Shown: positions 25,829-35,923 of the stretch, piece by piece
Position numbering within the stretch: the first letter of the stretch is position 1
How the letters are laid out: each line of letters starts with the position of its first letter
DNA from: Streptomyces sp. NBC_00102
Lineage (GTDB): Bacteria; Actinomycetota; Actinomycetes; Streptomycetales; Streptomycetaceae
Direction of reading: 5' to 3'
Assembly: GCF_026343115.1 (NCBI RefSeq)
Contig: NZ_JAPEMC010000001.1
Location: forward strand, 2,542,001 to 2,606,000
Length of the DNA stretch: 64,000 nt
The notes under the pieces: model-generated
Told to the model about the DNA's origin: nothing
The model's input: only the letters and a program-made list of their open reading frames with translations
Database searches by the model: none
Made by a program: the position numbers and the translations under genes

Positions 25829-26326
25829 TCAGCGCTGGGCGGGGAGCTTCTGGGTGCCCACGGGCTTCCCGGTGATCCGCTCGGCCAGCGCCACGGCCGC
25901 CGGGTCGGGCTCGACCTCGCTGGTGCAGTGGCCGCAGCGCGAGGCGATGGCCGGGATGGCGGTGTAGCAGCGCGGGCAGTCGCGCAGGGCGGCCTTGATG
26001 TCGGCGGGCTCGTCGGTCTTCTTCGCGGTGAAGCGGTCCTGGACCTTCTGCATGGGGACGACGACGCAGAAGTAGAGCACGGCGGCGGTGATGAGGAAGG
26101 CGATGGCGGCGGCGACGAAGAGACCGTAGGGGAAGGCGACGCCCTCGACGTCGAAGGACGCCTTGCTGAAGTCGCCGGTGCCGCGGGTGATGACCCCGAT
26201 GAGCGGCACGATGAAGGCGTTGCTGAATCCGGTGACGACGGCGGTGAAGGCCGCTCCCACCGCGAGGCCGATCGCCATGGAGATGACGTTGCCCCGCAGG
26301 ATGAAGTCCTTGAATCCGTTCAGCAC
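25829..26326 (-). CDS. mscL: Large-conductance mechanosensitive channel with a Cys-rich C-terminal tail
   Basis: 165 aa from GTG 26326. MLNGFKDFILRGNVISMAIG is the MscL N terminus and TM1, and FVAAAIAFLITAAVLYFCVV is TM2. The channel opens under membrane tension to release solutes during osmotic downshock. After the cytoplasmic helix there is an added segment CPRC...CGHC around residues 120-140, a zinc-ribbon-like pair of CxxC motifs not present in E. coli MscL. Upstream nuo operon and downstream htpX are probably separate transcripts. Confidence 0.92.
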   Translation of the reverse strand: MLNGFKDFILRGNVISMAIGLAVGAAFTAVVTGFSNAFIVPLIGVITRGTGDFSKASFDVEGVAFPYGLFVAAAIAFLITAAVLYFCVVVPMQKVQDRFTAKKTDEPADIKAALRDCPRCYTAIPAIASRCGHCTSEVEPDPAAVALAERITGKPVGTQKLPAQR

Positions 26327-26408
26327 TGCACTGTCTCCCTCGTTCCGCTCGGTACCCGCACCGGGGTCGTCGCCCGGTGCGTGATGGATGCACGCAAGAC
26401 CCTGCCCT

Positions 26409-26451
26409 GTCCCGGCCCGCCGGGGCAAACCGGTGGGGTGAGGGCCGGGAC
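26409..26451 (-). terminator. Terminator of the nuoA-N (second) operon
   Basis: 10-bp arms (26409-26418 and 26442-26451) with a GC-rich inner stem, 17 bp after the nuoN stop. No U-tract. Confidence 0.55.
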
Positions 26452-26467
26452 GGGTGGTACGGAACCG

Positions 26468-28099
26468 TCAGAAAAGCGTTCCGGTGGCGAACCTCAGGAC
26501 GATCTGCGGCGCCCCGGAGAGGACGAGCGCGCCGGCGGTGGTGAGGACGAGCGCGGCGAGGAGGGGGGCGGGGACGGCGGCCGGGGTGGCGGCAGCGGTC
26601 GCCGGTACGACTGGCGCCGGGGCGGCTGCCCCGATGCTCTCCGGGGCGTCGGCGCCTTCCGGGGCGTCGGCGCCGCGGAAGAGCAGCGCGGTCCAGCGGA
26701 GGTAGTAGGCGAGGGCGATCACCACGTTGACGGCCATCACGACGGCGAGCCAGCCCAGGCCCGCGTCGACGACGGCCGAGAACACGGTGACCTTGGCGAA
26801 GAGGCCGATGATCCCCGGCGGCAAGCCGGCCAGGCAGAGCAGGAAGAAGGCCATGGCGAGGGCGGTGAGCGGCCGGCGGGCGTAGAGATCGCGGTAGTCG
26901 GTGAGCCGGTTGCCGGGGCTCGTACGCGCCACGAGCGCGGCGACGGCGAAGGCGCCGAGGTTCACCACGGCGTACATCAGGGCGTAGGCGACGGTGGAGC
27001 CCACGTGGACGTCGTCGGCGTACGCGCTCGCGGCGATCGGCACCAGGAGGTAGCCGGCCTGGCCGACGGAGGACCAGGCGAGCAGGCGTACCGCGCTGCG
27101 GGCGCGGGCGGGGTCCTGGCGGAGGGCGGCGACGTTCCCGACGGTCATGGTCAGCGCGGCGAGGACGGCGAGGGCCGGCCCCCACACGTCGGCGTAGGCC
27201 GGGAACGCGATCACGGTGACCAGGATCAGGCCCGAGAAGCCGACCGCCTTGCCGACGACGGAGAGGTACGCGGCGATCGGCAGCGGGGCGCCGACGTAGG
27301 TGTCGGGGACCCAGAAGTGGAAGGGCGCCGCGGCCGTCTTGAAGGCGAAGCCGACGAGGGTCAGGGCGACGCCCGCCCCGGCGAGGTTGGTGAACCGGGC
27401 GGGTACGTGGTCGAGGCCTGCGGCCAGCTCGGTGAGATGGGTGGTGCCGGTCGCCGCGTAGACGAAGCTGACGCCGAGGAGCATCACGGCGGTCGCGGTG
27501 ACGGACGAGAGGAAGAACTTGAGGGCCGCTTCGGAGGAGCGGCGGTCGCCGCGCTTGATGCCGACGAGGGCGAAGGCGGGGAGCGAGGCGACTTCCAGGG
27601 CGACGACCAGAGTGATCAGGTCGCGGGAGGCCGGGAGCAGCGCGGCGCCGGAGGCCGAGGAGAGCAGCAGGAACCAGAACTCGCCGGCCGGCAGCTTGCG
27701 GGTGTCGTCGAGCGAGAGCAGCGCGGTGAGCAGCGCCCCGCCGATGACCAGGGCCTGGATCACGAGGGCGAAGTTGTCGGCGGTGTAGCTGCACGCCTGC
27801 ACCGTGCCGGGGCCGTCGGCGGCCGCGCAGAAGGTGGAGCGGTGGTCGCCCAGCAGCGGGACCAGGAGGGCGAGGGCGACGACGAGTCCGCCGACGGTGG
27901 CCCATCCGAGCAGCGGCTTGTGGCGTTCGGGGAGGAAGAGGTCGGCGACGAGGACGGCGAGCGCCAGTACCGCGACGGCGAGCGGCGGGGCGACCGCGAG
28001 CCAGTCGATGGACTGGACGAGGCTCGCCGCGGTCTCCACGCCCGGAGCCCCGGCGGTTTTGGGGGTTCCGGCCGCGGCGGTCACGAGGTCCGTGATCAC
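26468..28099 (-). CDS. nuoN: Complex I subunit N homologue, second nuo locus
   Basis: 543 aa from GTG 28099, GGAGG eight bases upstream, overlapping nuoM by GTGA. An antiporter-like proton-pumping membrane subunit. Recognisable family segments: EVASLPAFALVGIK, the conserved-Lys helix AFKTAAAPFHFWVPDTYVGA, and AYSSVGQAGY-type helix LAWSSVGQAGYLLV. A Pro/Ala-rich stretch around residues 490-515 interrupts the C terminus before the last membrane helix. Last gene of the operon. Confidence 0.9.
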   Translation of the reverse strand: MITDLVTAAAGTPKTAGAPGVETAASLVQSIDWLAVAPPLAVAVLALAVLVADLFLPERHKPLLGWATVGGLVVALALLVPLLGDHRSTFCAAADGPGTVQACSYTADNFALVIQALVIGGALLTALLSLDDTRKLPAGEFWFLLLSSASGAALLPASRDLITLVVALEVASLPAFALVGIKRGDRRSSEAALKFFLSSVTATAVMLLGVSFVYAATGTTHLTELAAGLDHVPARFTNLAGAGVALTLVGFAFKTAAAPFHFWVPDTYVGAPLPIAAYLSVVGKAVGFSGLILVTVIAFPAYADVWGPALAVLAALTMTVGNVAALRQDPARARSAVRLLAWSSVGQAGYLLVPIAASAYADDVHVGSTVAYALMYAVVNLGAFAVAALVARTSPGNRLTDYRDLYARRPLTALAMAFFLLCLAGLPPGIIGLFAKVTVFSAVVDAGLGWLAVVMAVNVVIALAYYLRWTALLFRGADAPEGADAPESIGAAAPAPVVPATAAATPAAVPAPLLAALVLTTAGALVLSGAPQIVLRFATGTLF

Positions 28100-29799
28100 G
28101 ACTTGCCTCCTGCGAGGAGCTTCTGCACGGCCGGGTCGCTGAGTCCCAGGAGGACGGCGGGCCAGAGTCCGGCGAGGACGGTGAGGACGACGAGCGGGGT
28201 CCAGGTGGCGAACTCGTAACGACGGACGTCGGCGATCTCCGTGGTGGCTGCCGCCTCGGTGGTGGTGGCCGTGGCGACCGCGGACCTCGTTTCCGCCGTC
28301 CGCGTGGTGCCCACGGCCGCCGCGCTCTGCGGCTCCGGCCGGCTGCCGCCGCCGAGGCCGGTGCCTCCTGCGGGGCGTGCGGGCGGTTCGCCCATGCAGA
28401 CGCGGCGGACGACGACGAGCATGTACGCGGCGGTGAGCAGGGTGCCGAACGCGCCGATCGCCATGAACGTCAGGAAGGCGGGCCGGCTGAGGCCCTCGGC
28501 CGGGTCGAACGCGCCGAACAGGGCGAGCATCTCGCCCCAGAACCCGGCGAGGCCCGGGAGTCCGAGGGAGGCGGCGGCGGCGAAGGCGAGCAGGGCGCCC
28601 AGCCGTGGCGCGCGGGCGTAGAGGGCGGCGCCGGTGGCCCCGGCGAGGGTGTCGAGGTCGGCGGTGCCGTGCCGGTCCTTCACCGCGCCGACCAGGAAGA
28701 ACAGCAGGCCGGTGATGAGGCCGTGGGCGATGTTGGCGAAGAGCGCGCCGTTGACGCCGGTGGGGGTCATGGACGCGATGCCGAGGAGCACGAAGCCCAT
28801 GTGGCCGACCGAGGAGTACGCGATCAGGCGCTTGAGGTCGCCCTTGGCGCCCGGGCGGGCGAGGGCGAGGCAGGCGAGCGACCCGTAGACGATCCCGGCG
28901 ACCGCGAGGGCGGCGAGGTAGGGCGCGAAGGTGTGCATGCCGTCGGGGGCGATGGGGAGGAGGACGCGGACGAATCCGTACGTGCCCATCTTCAGCATCA
29001 CGCCGGCCAGCAGGACCGAGCCGACCGTGGGGGCGGCGGTGTGCGCGTCGGGCAGCCAGCTGTGCAGCGGCCACATCGGGGTCTTCACGGCGAGCCCGAC
29101 GCCGATCGCCAGAACGGCGATGACCTGCACCGACGTGGAGAGGCCCCGGCCGTTGTCAGTGGCGAGTGCCACCATGTCGAAGGTGCCGGCGTCGAGTCCG
29201 ACGAGCAGCAGTCCGAGCAGCATGACGACGGAGCCGAGCAGCGTGTAGAGGATGAATTTCGAGGCCGCGGCCTGCTTGCCCTCTCCGCCCCAGCGGGCGA
29301 TGAGGAAGTACATCGGGATGAGGACCATCTCGAAGGCGAGGAAGAAGAGCAGCAGGTCCAGCACGGCGAAGGTCGCGAGCGTGCCGGATTCCAGGACCAG
29401 GATCAGTGCGACGAAGGCCTTCGGGGACGGGCCCGCGGGCATCTTGAAGTAGCTGTACACCGCGCAGAGGAAGGTCAGCAGCGCGGTGAGCACCAGGAGG
29501 GGGAGAGAGATGCCGTCGATGCCGAGGTGGACGCGGACGTCCAGCGCGGGGATCCAGCCGATGTCGGTGGTGGCCTGCATGGTCGACGCGTGGTCGCGGT
29601 CGAAGCCGGCCGCCAGCAGCAGGGTGACGACGAGGATCGCGCCCGTCACGGTGACGCCGTGGCGGAGGACGGCCTGGTCGGGGTCGCGGCCCTTCAGTCC
29701 GGGCGGGGCGGGCAGCAGGGCGGCGACGGCGCCGACGAGCGGGCCGACGACGGCCAGTGCCAGCAGGGCCTGCATCACGGACGGGCTGATATCGATCAC
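28096..29799 (-). CDS. nuoM: Complex I subunit M homologue, second nuo locus
   Basis: 567 aa from GTG 29799. Second antiporter-like subunit: FFLAFEMVLIPMYFLIARWG, KTPMWPLHSWLPDAHTAAPT with the pumping-channel Lys, and LIAYSSVGHMGFVLLGI. A loop of about 65 residues rich in Gly/Ala/Thr (GGTGLGGGSRPEPQSAAAVG region) lies before the last membrane helices and is an insertion compared with standard NuoM. Starts three bases after nuoL and overlaps nuoN by four. Confidence 0.92.
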   Translation of the reverse strand: MIDISPSVMQALLALAVVGPLVGAVAALLPAPPGLKGRDPDQAVLRHGVTVTGAILVVTLLLAAGFDRDHASTMQATTDIGWIPALDVRVHLGIDGISLPLLVLTALLTFLCAVYSYFKMPAGPSPKAFVALILVLESGTLATFAVLDLLLFFLAFEMVLIPMYFLIARWGGEGKQAAASKFILYTLLGSVVMLLGLLLVGLDAGTFDMVALATDNGRGLSTSVQVIAVLAIGVGLAVKTPMWPLHSWLPDAHTAAPTVGSVLLAGVMLKMGTYGFVRVLLPIAPDGMHTFAPYLAALAVAGIVYGSLACLALARPGAKGDLKRLIAYSSVGHMGFVLLGIASMTPTGVNGALFANIAHGLITGLLFFLVGAVKDRHGTADLDTLAGATGAALYARAPRLGALLAFAAAASLGLPGLAGFWGEMLALFGAFDPAEGLSRPAFLTFMAIGAFGTLLTAAYMLVVVRRVCMGEPPARPAGGTGLGGGSRPEPQSAAAVGTTRTAETRSAVATATTTEAAATTEIADVRRYEFATWTPLVVLTVLAGLWPAVLLGLSDPAVQKLLAGGKS

Positions 29800-29802
29800 G
29801 GT

Positions 29803-31803
29803 TCACGCCCCGGCGTTGACGTTGGCATAGACGACGACGGCGATCGTCAGGACGAGTGACCCGGCGAGCAGGGCGGAGACGTAGGTCTGCGCGTTGCCGG
29901 TCTGGGCGCGGCGGACGGCGGTGCCGAGCAGTCGTGCGCCGGCGCCCGCGCCGCGTACGTACGTGTCGACGACCTCGCGGTCCAGGAAGCGGACGAGGCC
30001 GGCGGCTGCCAGTACGGGCCGTACGAAGAGCCGTGAGTACAGGGCGTCCAGGTGGAAGCCTGCGGCGGCCGGGCCGTGCAGGGGGCCGAGCAGCAGGCGT
30101 CCCGGGTCGGCCGGGTCGGCGGCGTCCGCGATGTCGCCGTAGACGGCGGCGTGGGCGCTGATGGCCTCGGCCTCCACCAGGGCGGGTTCCGCCCGCGGGT
30201 GCGCGGTGACGGCTCCGAGCGGCTGGGTCAGGGCGTGCGCGGTGGTGTGGCGCCACGCGGCGTAGGTGACGAGTCCGCCGACGAGTCCGACGCCCGTGGA
30301 GAGGACGGCGGTGGTCAGGGTCGGGGTGAGCCGGTGTCCGTCGAACCAGTCGCCGATCACCCCGACGGTCAGGCCGAAGCCGAGGGTGGGGACGGCCAGC
30401 ACCCAGAGGACGGAGGTCATCGCGACGGGCTGCCTGCCGTGGTCCGCCACCTCGGGGCCGCGGCCCTTGAAGGTGAGCAGCCAGAGTCGGGTGGCGTACG
30501 CGGCGGTGAGCACGGCGGCCAGCAGGCCGGCGACGAGGATCGTCCATCCCGCGGCGGCCGGGGCGACGTGGCGGTCGCCGAGTGCGGTGTGCTCGGCGGC
30601 GACGAGGACGGCTTCCTTGGAGAAGAAGCCGGCGAACGGCGGGATGGCGGCCAGCGCCAGCAGGGCGACGGTCATCGTCCAGTAGGCGTCGGGGATGCGC
30701 TTGGTGAGCCCGCCCATGCGGGACATGGCGGCGAGCGAGTTGGTGCCGGTGGCGTGGATGACGACACCGGCGGCCAGGAAGAGGACGGCCTTGAAGGCAC
30801 CGTGCGACAGGAGGTGGAAGACGGCGGCGCCCCGGTCGCCGACGGCCAGCGCCCCGGCCATGTAGCCGAGCTGACCGAGGGTGGAGTAGGCGAGGACGCG
30901 TTTGATGTCGTCCTGGGCGAGCGCGGCCAGACCGGAGCCGACCATCGTGACGGCGGCCATCACGGAGAGGACGACGAGGGCTGCGCCGGAGGCGGCGAAG
31001 ACGGGCAGCAGACGGGCCACGAAGTAGATCCCGGCGGCCACCATCGTCGCGGCGTGGATGAGTGCGGAGACGGGCGTCGGGCCGGCCATCGCGTCGGGCA
31101 GCCAGGTGTGCAGCGGGAACTGCGCGGACTTGCCCGCCACCCCGGCGAGCAGCAGCAGCGCGATGAGCGTGGGGTGGTCGAGTCCGCCGTTCGCGACCGC
31201 GCCGAGGATGCCGGTGATGCGGAAGGTGCCGGTGTCGGCGGCGAGCGCGAAGAGGCCGATCAGGAACGGCACGTCGCCGAGCTTGGTGACCAGGAACGCC
31301 TTGAGGGAGGCGGCGCGCGCCTCGGGCGTCTCCCAGTAGTGGCCGACGAGGAAGTACGAGCAGATGCCCATGATCTCCCAGCCGACCAGGAGCACCATCA
31401 GGTCGCCGGAGTAGACGACGAGCAGCATCGCGGAGGTGAAGAGGGAGACCAGCGCCGCGTAGGAGGGGTAGCGGGGGTCGTCCCGGAGGTAGGCGAGCGA
31501 GTAGACCTGCACGCAGGTCGCGACGAGCCCGACGAGGACGGCGACGAGGGCGGCGAAGCCGTCCAGGTGGAGCGCGAGGTCGATCGGTACGGAACCGGTG
31601 GGCGTCAGCCGGGTGGCGGCGTCGATGGCCCGGCCGCCGCCCTGGTCGGCGGCGACGACCACCGCGAGCACGGCCGCGGCGAGCACCGGGAGGACGGCGA
31701 GCGGCCGGACGAACCCGGGCGCGGTACGGCCGAGCAGCAGTCCCGCGACGGCCCCGAGGAAGGGCAGCAGGGGGACGAGGACGGCAAGGGTCGTGGTGGT
31801 CAC
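29803..31803 (-). CDS. nuoL: Complex I subunit L homologue, second nuo locus
   Basis: 666 aa from GTG 31803, overlapping nuoK by GTGA. Largest antiporter-like subunit. [40 protein letters not shown] with the channel Lys, [13 protein letters not shown] and the [17 protein letters not shown] helix are all present, with the long lateral amphipathic helix and last TM near the C terminus. Proton pumping and quinone reduction are coupled through this arm. Confidence 0.93.
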   Translation of the reverse strand: MTTTTLAVLVPLLPFLGAVAGLLLGRTAPGFVRPLAVLPVLAAAVLAVVVAADQGGGRAIDAATRLTPTGSVPIDLALHLDGFAALVAVLVGLVATCVQVYSLAYLRDDPRYPSYAALVSLFTSAMLLVVYSGDLMVLLVGWEIMGICSYFLVGHYWETPEARAASLKAFLVTKLGDVPFLIGLFALAADTGTFRITGILGAVANGGLDHPTLIALLLLAGVAGKSAQFPLHTWLPDAMAGPTPVSALIHAATMVAAGIYFVARLLPVFAASGAALVVLSVMAAVTMVGSGLAALAQDDIKRVLAYSTLGQLGYMAGALAVGDRGAAVFHLLSHGAFKAVLFLAAGVVIHATGTNSLAAMSRMGGLTKRIPDAYWTMTVALLALAAIPPFAGFFSKEAVLVAAEHTALGDRHVAPAAAGWTILVAGLLAAVLTAAYATRLWLLTFKGRGPEVADHGRQPVAMTSVLWVLAVPTLGFGLTVGVIGDWFDGHRLTPTLTTAVLSTGVGLVGGLVTYAAWRHTTAHALTQPLGAVTAHPRAEPALVEAEAISAHAAVYGDIADAADPADPGRLLLGPLHGPAAAGFHLDALYSRLFVRPVLAAAGLVRFLDREVVDTYVRGAGAGARLLGTAVRRAQTGNAQTYVSALLAGSLVLTIAVVVYANVNAGA

Positions 31804-32237
31804 GTGGTGGCCTCTGTCTTCCGTGCCTTCCCCGACGGGACGGTGGCCGGTTCATCGGGGTTACTGCTGGTGCTCGGGTCGGCTGCTCCGCCGTCGCCGG
31901 TCCACTCGTCGGGGAGGGCCTCGGCGGCGTCGGTCTCGGCGGTGTCGCGGAGCCGGTCGACGTCGGAGGAGCCGCGGTTGCGGTACACGGCGAGCACGAT
32001 CGCGAGGCCGATGCCGATCTCGGCGGCGGCGATGGCGATGGTGAAGAGGGTGAGGGCCTGGCCGGCGTGGAGCGAGTCGCGGAGCCAGACGTCGAAGGCG
32101 ACCAGGTTGAGGTTGACGGCGTTGAGCATCAGCTCGACGGACATCAGGACCAGGATCGCGTTGCGGCGGGCGAGTACGCCGTAGACGCCGACGCAGAAGA
32201 GGAGGACGGCGAGCACGGCGGGATAGGCGAGGTGCAT
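31800..32237 (-). CDS. nuoK: Complex I subunit K homologue, second nuo locus, with C-terminal tail
   Basis: 145 aa from ATG 32237 (TGATG junction with nuoJ). Three membrane helices; the key glutamates are in [20 protein letters not shown] and [20 protein letters not shown]. Standard NuoK is about 100 residues; here about 45 extra acidic, Ser/Pro-rich residues follow, presumably cytoplasmic. Couples quinone chemistry to the antiporter arm. Confidence 0.93.
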   Translation of the reverse strand: MHLAYPAVLAVLLFCVGVYGVLARRNAILVLMSVELMLNAVNLNLVAFDVWLRDSLHAGQALTLFTIAIAAAEIGIGLAIVLAVYRNRGSSDVDRLRDTAETDAAEALPDEWTGDGGAADPSTSSNPDEPATVPSGKARKTEATT

Positions 32238-33019
32238 CAGCTCTTCCCTTCTTCCGGGGCGGCGGGACCGGCGGGACCGGCGGAGGGCTCGCTGCCGGAC
32301 GGGGCACCGGGGCTGCCACCGGGCTCGCTGCCGGCGCGGGTGCGGCCGGCGGCGGTGGCGGGTCCGGCAGTAGTGGCGGCGGTGCGCGTACCGGAGCCGC
32401 CGGGGGGACGGGCACCGGGCGTGCGGCGGTCGGGTGTGCGGCGGGTCCCCGGGAGGGCCGCTCGGGTCTCGGGGTCGCGGCGGGAGAGCACGATCGCTCC
32501 CACCAGGGCGGCGAGCAGCAGCACCGAGAGCGCCTCGAAGGGCAGCACCCAGTGCCGGAAGAGGAAGGAGCCGGTGACGGCGGTGGAGCCCTGGACGGGT
32601 CCGTCCAGGTCGATCCACGTGGTGCGGAAAGCGTCCACGACGACCCAGACGAGGGCCGCCGCCGAGGCGACGGCCACGCCGAGCGCGACCCGGCGGTTCT
32701 CCGAGTCGGCGTCCGGCGACCGGCCGATGGGGGCGCGGGTGAGCATCAGGCCGAAGAGGAGGAGGACCACGACCGAGCCGACGTAGATCAGCACCTGGAC
32801 CCAGGCGATGAACTCCGCCGTGAGCAGGAGGTACTCCACCGCGAGCCCGCCGAGCGTGACGACGAGCCAGAGGGCGGCGTGCACCAGCTGACGGGTCGTG
32901 ACGGTGACGAGGGCCGCGCCGAGGGTGACGAGTCCGACCAGGACGAACGCGATCTCGATGCCGGACGGGGAGAGGAAGCCGGGGTGGGCCGCCGCGCTCA
33001 CGGCGAGTGCGGGCATCAT
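32237..33019 (-). CDS. nuoJ: Complex I subunit J homologue, second nuo locus, with long C-terminal tail
   Basis: 260 aa from ATG 33019 (ATGA overlap with nuoI); a second ATG follows at once. Five membrane helices including [20 protein letters not shown], the conserved TM3 whose pi-bulge takes part in coupling. After the last helix ([17 protein letters not shown]) about 80 residues of Pro/Gly/Ala/Thr-rich low-complexity sequence follow, beyond the usual end. Confidence 0.92.
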   Translation of the reverse strand: MMPALAVSAAAHPGFLSPSGIEIAFVLVGLVTLGAALVTVTTRQLVHAALWLVVTLGGLAVEYLLLTAEFIAWVQVLIYVGSVVVLLLFGLMLTRAPIGRSPDADSENRRVALGVAVASAAALVWVVVDAFRTTWIDLDGPVQGSTAVTGSFLFRHWVLPFEALSVLLLAALVGAIVLSRRDPETRAALPGTRRTPDRRTPGARPPGGSGTRTAATTAGPATAAGRTRAGSEPGGSPGAPSGSEPSAGPAGPAAPEEGKS

Positions 33020-33654
33020 GCCTGGCCCTCCTCGTCCTGCGGCTTCTCCGCCGGTGCGGTCTGCGATGCCTGGGCTGCCTGTCCGGCCTGCGCCGACTGT
33101 TCCGCCTGCGCCGACTGTTCGGCCTGGGCGCGCTGGGCTTCGAGCTTCTCCGCGCTCTTGCGGGCGGCGGCGATCTCCTTCGGCTCCTCGGCGCCCGGGT
33201 CGAGCGCGGGCGGCTCCGGCACGGTCCACATCCAGTCGCGGAGCTTGTCCCGCTCGTGGGTGAGGTCGCGGATGTCCGTCTCGGCGTACTCGAACTCCGG
33301 CGACCAGAAGAGGGCGTCGAAGGGGCAGACCTCGATGCAGATCCCGCAGTACATGCAGAGGGAGAAGTCGATGGCGAAGCGGTCGAGGACGTTGCGGGAG
33401 CGTTCCCGCCCGCCGGGGGCGGCGGGCGGGCTCGTCTCCTTGTGGGAGTCGATGTAGATGCACCAGTCCGGGCATTCGCGTGCGCAGAGCATGCAGACCG
33501 TGCAGTTCTCCTCGAACAGCCCGATGACACCGCGGGAGCGCGGCGGGAGTTCGGGCTGCGCGTCCGGGTACTGCGCGGTGACCGTGCGCCTGGTCATGGT
33601 CCGCAGGGTGACGGCGAGGCCCTTGGCCAGGCCGGAGCCGGGGATCGGAGGCAC
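33016..33654 (-). CDS. nuoI: Complex I subunit I homologue (2[4Fe-4S] ferredoxin-like), second nuo locus
   Basis: 212 aa from GTG 33654, which overlaps the nuoH stop as TAGTG. Two complete 4Fe-4S motifs: C51-C54-C57-C61 ([12 protein letters not shown]) and C100-C103-C106-C110 ([12 protein letters not shown]), carrying electrons toward the N2 cluster. The C terminus is an extra Ala/Gln/Glu-rich segment with repeated [16 protein letters not shown]. This subunit would receive electrons from NuoG in a full complex; no nuoG is present here. Confidence 0.94.
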   Translation of the reverse strand: MPPIPGSGLAKGLAVTLRTMTRRTVTAQYPDAQPELPPRSRGVIGLFEENCTVCMLCARECPDWCIYIDSHKETSPPAAPGGRERSRNVLDRFAIDFSLCMYCGICIEVCPFDALFWSPEFEYAETDIRDLTHERDKLRDWMWTVPEPPALDPGAEEPKEIAAARKSAEKLEAQRAQAEQSAQAEQSAQAGQAAQASQTAPAEKPQDEEGQA

Positions 33655-34622
33655 TAGTTGATCGCCACCTTCACGATGCCGGTGAGCGCGATCTGCGCGA
33701 GGGCGAGCGGGATGAGCGTGGTCCAGGCGAGCTTCTGGAGCTGGTCCTCGCGCAGGCGCGGGAAGGTGACCCGCAGCCAGATGACGACGAACGCGAGGAT
33801 CACCGTCTTCAGCAGGGTCCAGAGCCAGCCGAGGCTGTCCCCGCCGAACGGGCTGTGCCAGCCGCCGAGGAAGAGCACCGTGGTCAGGCCGCACAGGACG
33901 ACGATCCCGGCGTACTCGGCGAGCAGGAAGAGCGCGAAGCGGAGCCCGGTGTACTCGGTGTACGCGCCGAAGATGATCTCCGAGTCGGCCACCGGCATGT
34001 CGAAGGGCGGCCGCTGGAGTTCGGCGAGCCCGGCGACGAAGAAGATCAGGCCACCGATGATCTGCCAGGGCACCCACCACCACTCGAAGGCGTCGAGGAT
34101 GCCGGGCAGCGACACCGTCCCGGCGGCCATCGCCACGGAGGCGGCGGCGAGCAGCATCGGCAGTTCGTACGCGAGGAGCTGCGCGGCGGTACGGAGCCCG
34201 CCGAGCAGGGAGAACTTGTTGGCGGAGGCCCACCCGGCCATCAGCGAGCCCAGGACACCGATCCCCATGACCGCGAGCACGAAGAAGATCCCCGCGTCGA
34301 CGGTCCGGCCGACCGCGCCCTCCCCGGACCCGACCGGGATGACGAGCACCACCAGGAGGTACGGCAGCAGGGCGACGGCGGGCGCGAGCTGGAAGATGCG
34401 GCGGTCGGCGTCGGCCGGGACCACGTCCTCCTTCTGCGCGAACTTGACCCCGTCCGCGACGAGCTGCGCCCAGCCGTGGAACCCGCCCGCGTACATGGGG
34501 CCGAGGCGGCCCTGCATGTGCGCCATCACCTTGTGCTCGGTCTGTCCGACGACGAGCGGGAAGACCAGGAAGACGACGAAGACGATGACGAGCCGGAGGG
34601 CGACGTCGAGTACGTCGTTCAC
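33654..34622 (-). CDS. nuoH: Complex I subunit H homologue, second nuo locus
   Basis: 322 aa from GTG 34622 (GTGA overlap with nuoC), GGAGG upstream. Eight membrane helices; quinone-site signatures [40 protein letters not shown] and [17 protein letters not shown] are intact. Forms the entry of the quinone chamber together with NuoB and NuoD. Confidence 0.94.
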   Translation of the reverse strand: MNDVLDVALRLVIVFVVFLVFPLVVGQTEHKVMAHMQGRLGPMYAGGFHGWAQLVADGVKFAQKEDVVPADADRRIFQLAPAVALLPYLLVVLVIPVGSGEGAVGRTVDAGIFFVLAVMGIGVLGSLMAGWASANKFSLLGGLRTAAQLLAYELPMLLAAASVAMAAGTVSLPGILDAFEWWWVPWQIIGGLIFFVAGLAELQRPPFDMPVADSEIIFGAYTEYTGLRFALFLLAEYAGIVVLCGLTTVLFLGGWHSPFGGDSLGWLWTLLKTVILAFVVIWLRVTFPRLREDQLQKLAWTTLIPLALAQIALTGIVKVAIN

Positions 34623-35923
34623 GCGGTATCGCCTCCGGAGGAACGGTGGTCGGGGTCTTCGGGCACGTCGGGGCTTTCGGGTTCTGCGGGGTGCGCGGGT
34701 TCTGCGGGCTGATCGGGTTCTGCGGGGTGCGCAGGGGCTGCGGGCTGCTCGGGGGCTGCCTCGGCTTCGGGCTTCGCCCCGGGCTCGGGCTTGGCCTCCG
34801 GCTCGGGCTTCGCCTCCGGCTCGGGCTTCGCCTCCGGCTCGGGCCTCGCCTCGGCCTCCGGTTTCGCCTCCGCCGTCCCGTCGTCGAACGCCGGCCGGGC
34901 GTGGTGCCACGGGGCGTCCGCGCTGCCCGTCGTCCGGGGGGCCGGGTCCTTCGCGGGGGTCGCCGTACCGTCCGGGGCGGCGCCCTCCGTGCGCTGGCTG
35001 GCGGAGCCGGCCGAGACGCTGCGGGACCTGCGGGCGGGGCGGGCGGGCGGGGCGGCCTCGGTCGGCGCCGCCACGTCCGGGGCGGCGTCCGGGGCCGTAC
35101 TCGGGGCCGTGCTCGGGGCCGCTTCGGCAGCCGGGCCGGCCGGGGGCGCGGCAGCGGGGCGCTGCCCGGCCGAGCCCTCGGTGACGCTCCGGGCCCGGCG
35201 TACGGGTCGCTCGCCCGCGGCCGCACCGGCACCCGCGGCCGCACCGGCACCCGCGGCCGCACCGGCGCGGGCGCCACGTGCCGGGCGGGCCGGGGCGGGC
35301 GGCAGCTGGCCCTTGAGCGGGCCCCACTCGTTCGGGTCGGGTACGCCCGGCGGGAGCATGGTGCGGCGCTTGGGCCCGCCGTGCTCGGACTCGCCGGGCT
35401 CCTTGGCGCCGGGCCACGCCTTGGCGACCCGGGCGGCGAGGACGAAGTCCTTGCGCAGCGGGTGGCCCTCGAAGCCCTCGGGCAGCAGTAGCGGCACCAG
35501 GTGGGGGTGGCCCTCGAAGCGGATGCCGAACATCTCGTGGGTCTCGCGCTCGTGCCAGGCGGCGCCCGCGTAGACGCCGATCGCGCTGGGCAGCACGGCC
35601 GCCGCGTGCGGGACGGTCGTACGGACCAGGAGGCGGCGGACCGTACCGGTGGAGAGCGCGGCCACGTGGGCGCCGACCTGGAAGCCGGTGCCGGGTTCGT
35701 CGACCGCGCTCAGCCAGTCGAAGTAGGTGCAGCCGAGCCGGTCGCGCGCGGTCTCCAGGGCGGCGGTCCAGGTGTCGGCGGGTACGTCCACGGTGAGCAG
35801 GTCGTACGCGTGGGCGGCGGTCGCCCACTCGCCGAAGAGCCCGGTGACGGTCTCGGCGACGGCCGCCGCGTCGGCGTCGAGCAGCTGGTCGTACAGGCTC
35901 GCGGGGTTCTCGGGAGCGTTCAC
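34619..35923 (-). CDS. nuoC: Complex I subunit C homologue with 240-residue repetitive tail, second nuo locus
   Basis: 434 aa from GTG 35923 (GTGA overlap with nuoB). Residues 1 to about 195 form the NuoC domain: [11 protein letters not shown], then [20 protein letters not shown] and [12 protein letters not shown]. The rest is low-complexity Ala/Pro/Glu: [15 protein letters not shown] and [15 protein letters not shown] copies, [18 protein letters not shown], then [18 protein letters not shown] and [10 protein letters not shown] repeats. No NuoD is fused or encoded next to it, although NuoC and NuoD normally pair. The frame stays open with normal codon bias, so the tail is real coding sequence. 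Confidence 0.9.
   Translation of the reverse strand: MNAPENPASLYDQLLDADAAAVAETVTGLFGEWATAAHAYDLLTVDVPADTWTAALETARDRLGCTYFDWLSAVDEPGTGFQVGAHVAALSTGTVRRLLVRTTVPHAAAVLPSAIGVYAGAAWHERETHEMFGIRFEGHPHLVPLLLPEGFEGHPLRKDFVLAARVAKAWPGAKEPGESEHGGPKRRTMLPPGVPDPNEWGPLKGQLPPAPARPARGARAGAAAGAGAAAGAGAAAGERPVRRARSVTEGSAGQRPAAAPPAGPAAEAAPSTAPSTAPDAAPDVAAPTEAAPPARPARRSRSVSAGSASQRTEGAAPDGTATPAKDPAPRTTGSADAPWHHARPAFDDGTAEAKPEAEARPEPEAKPEPEAKPEPEAKPEPGAKPEAEAAPEQPAAPAHPAEPDQPAEPAHPAEPESPDVPEDPDHRSSGGDTA

Noticed and set aside
24366..27905. 1179-codon frame ending in the YccF-like protein
   Set aside because: The upstream part is a shadow of htpX, mscL and nuoN. The real gene starts at GTG 24758, overlapping the htpX stop.
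34622..35338. NuoC tail as a frameshifted or broken nuoD
   Set aside because: All frames were considered; none shows NuoD motifs, and the tail frame keeps high third-position GC and ends in a GTGA overlap with nuoH.
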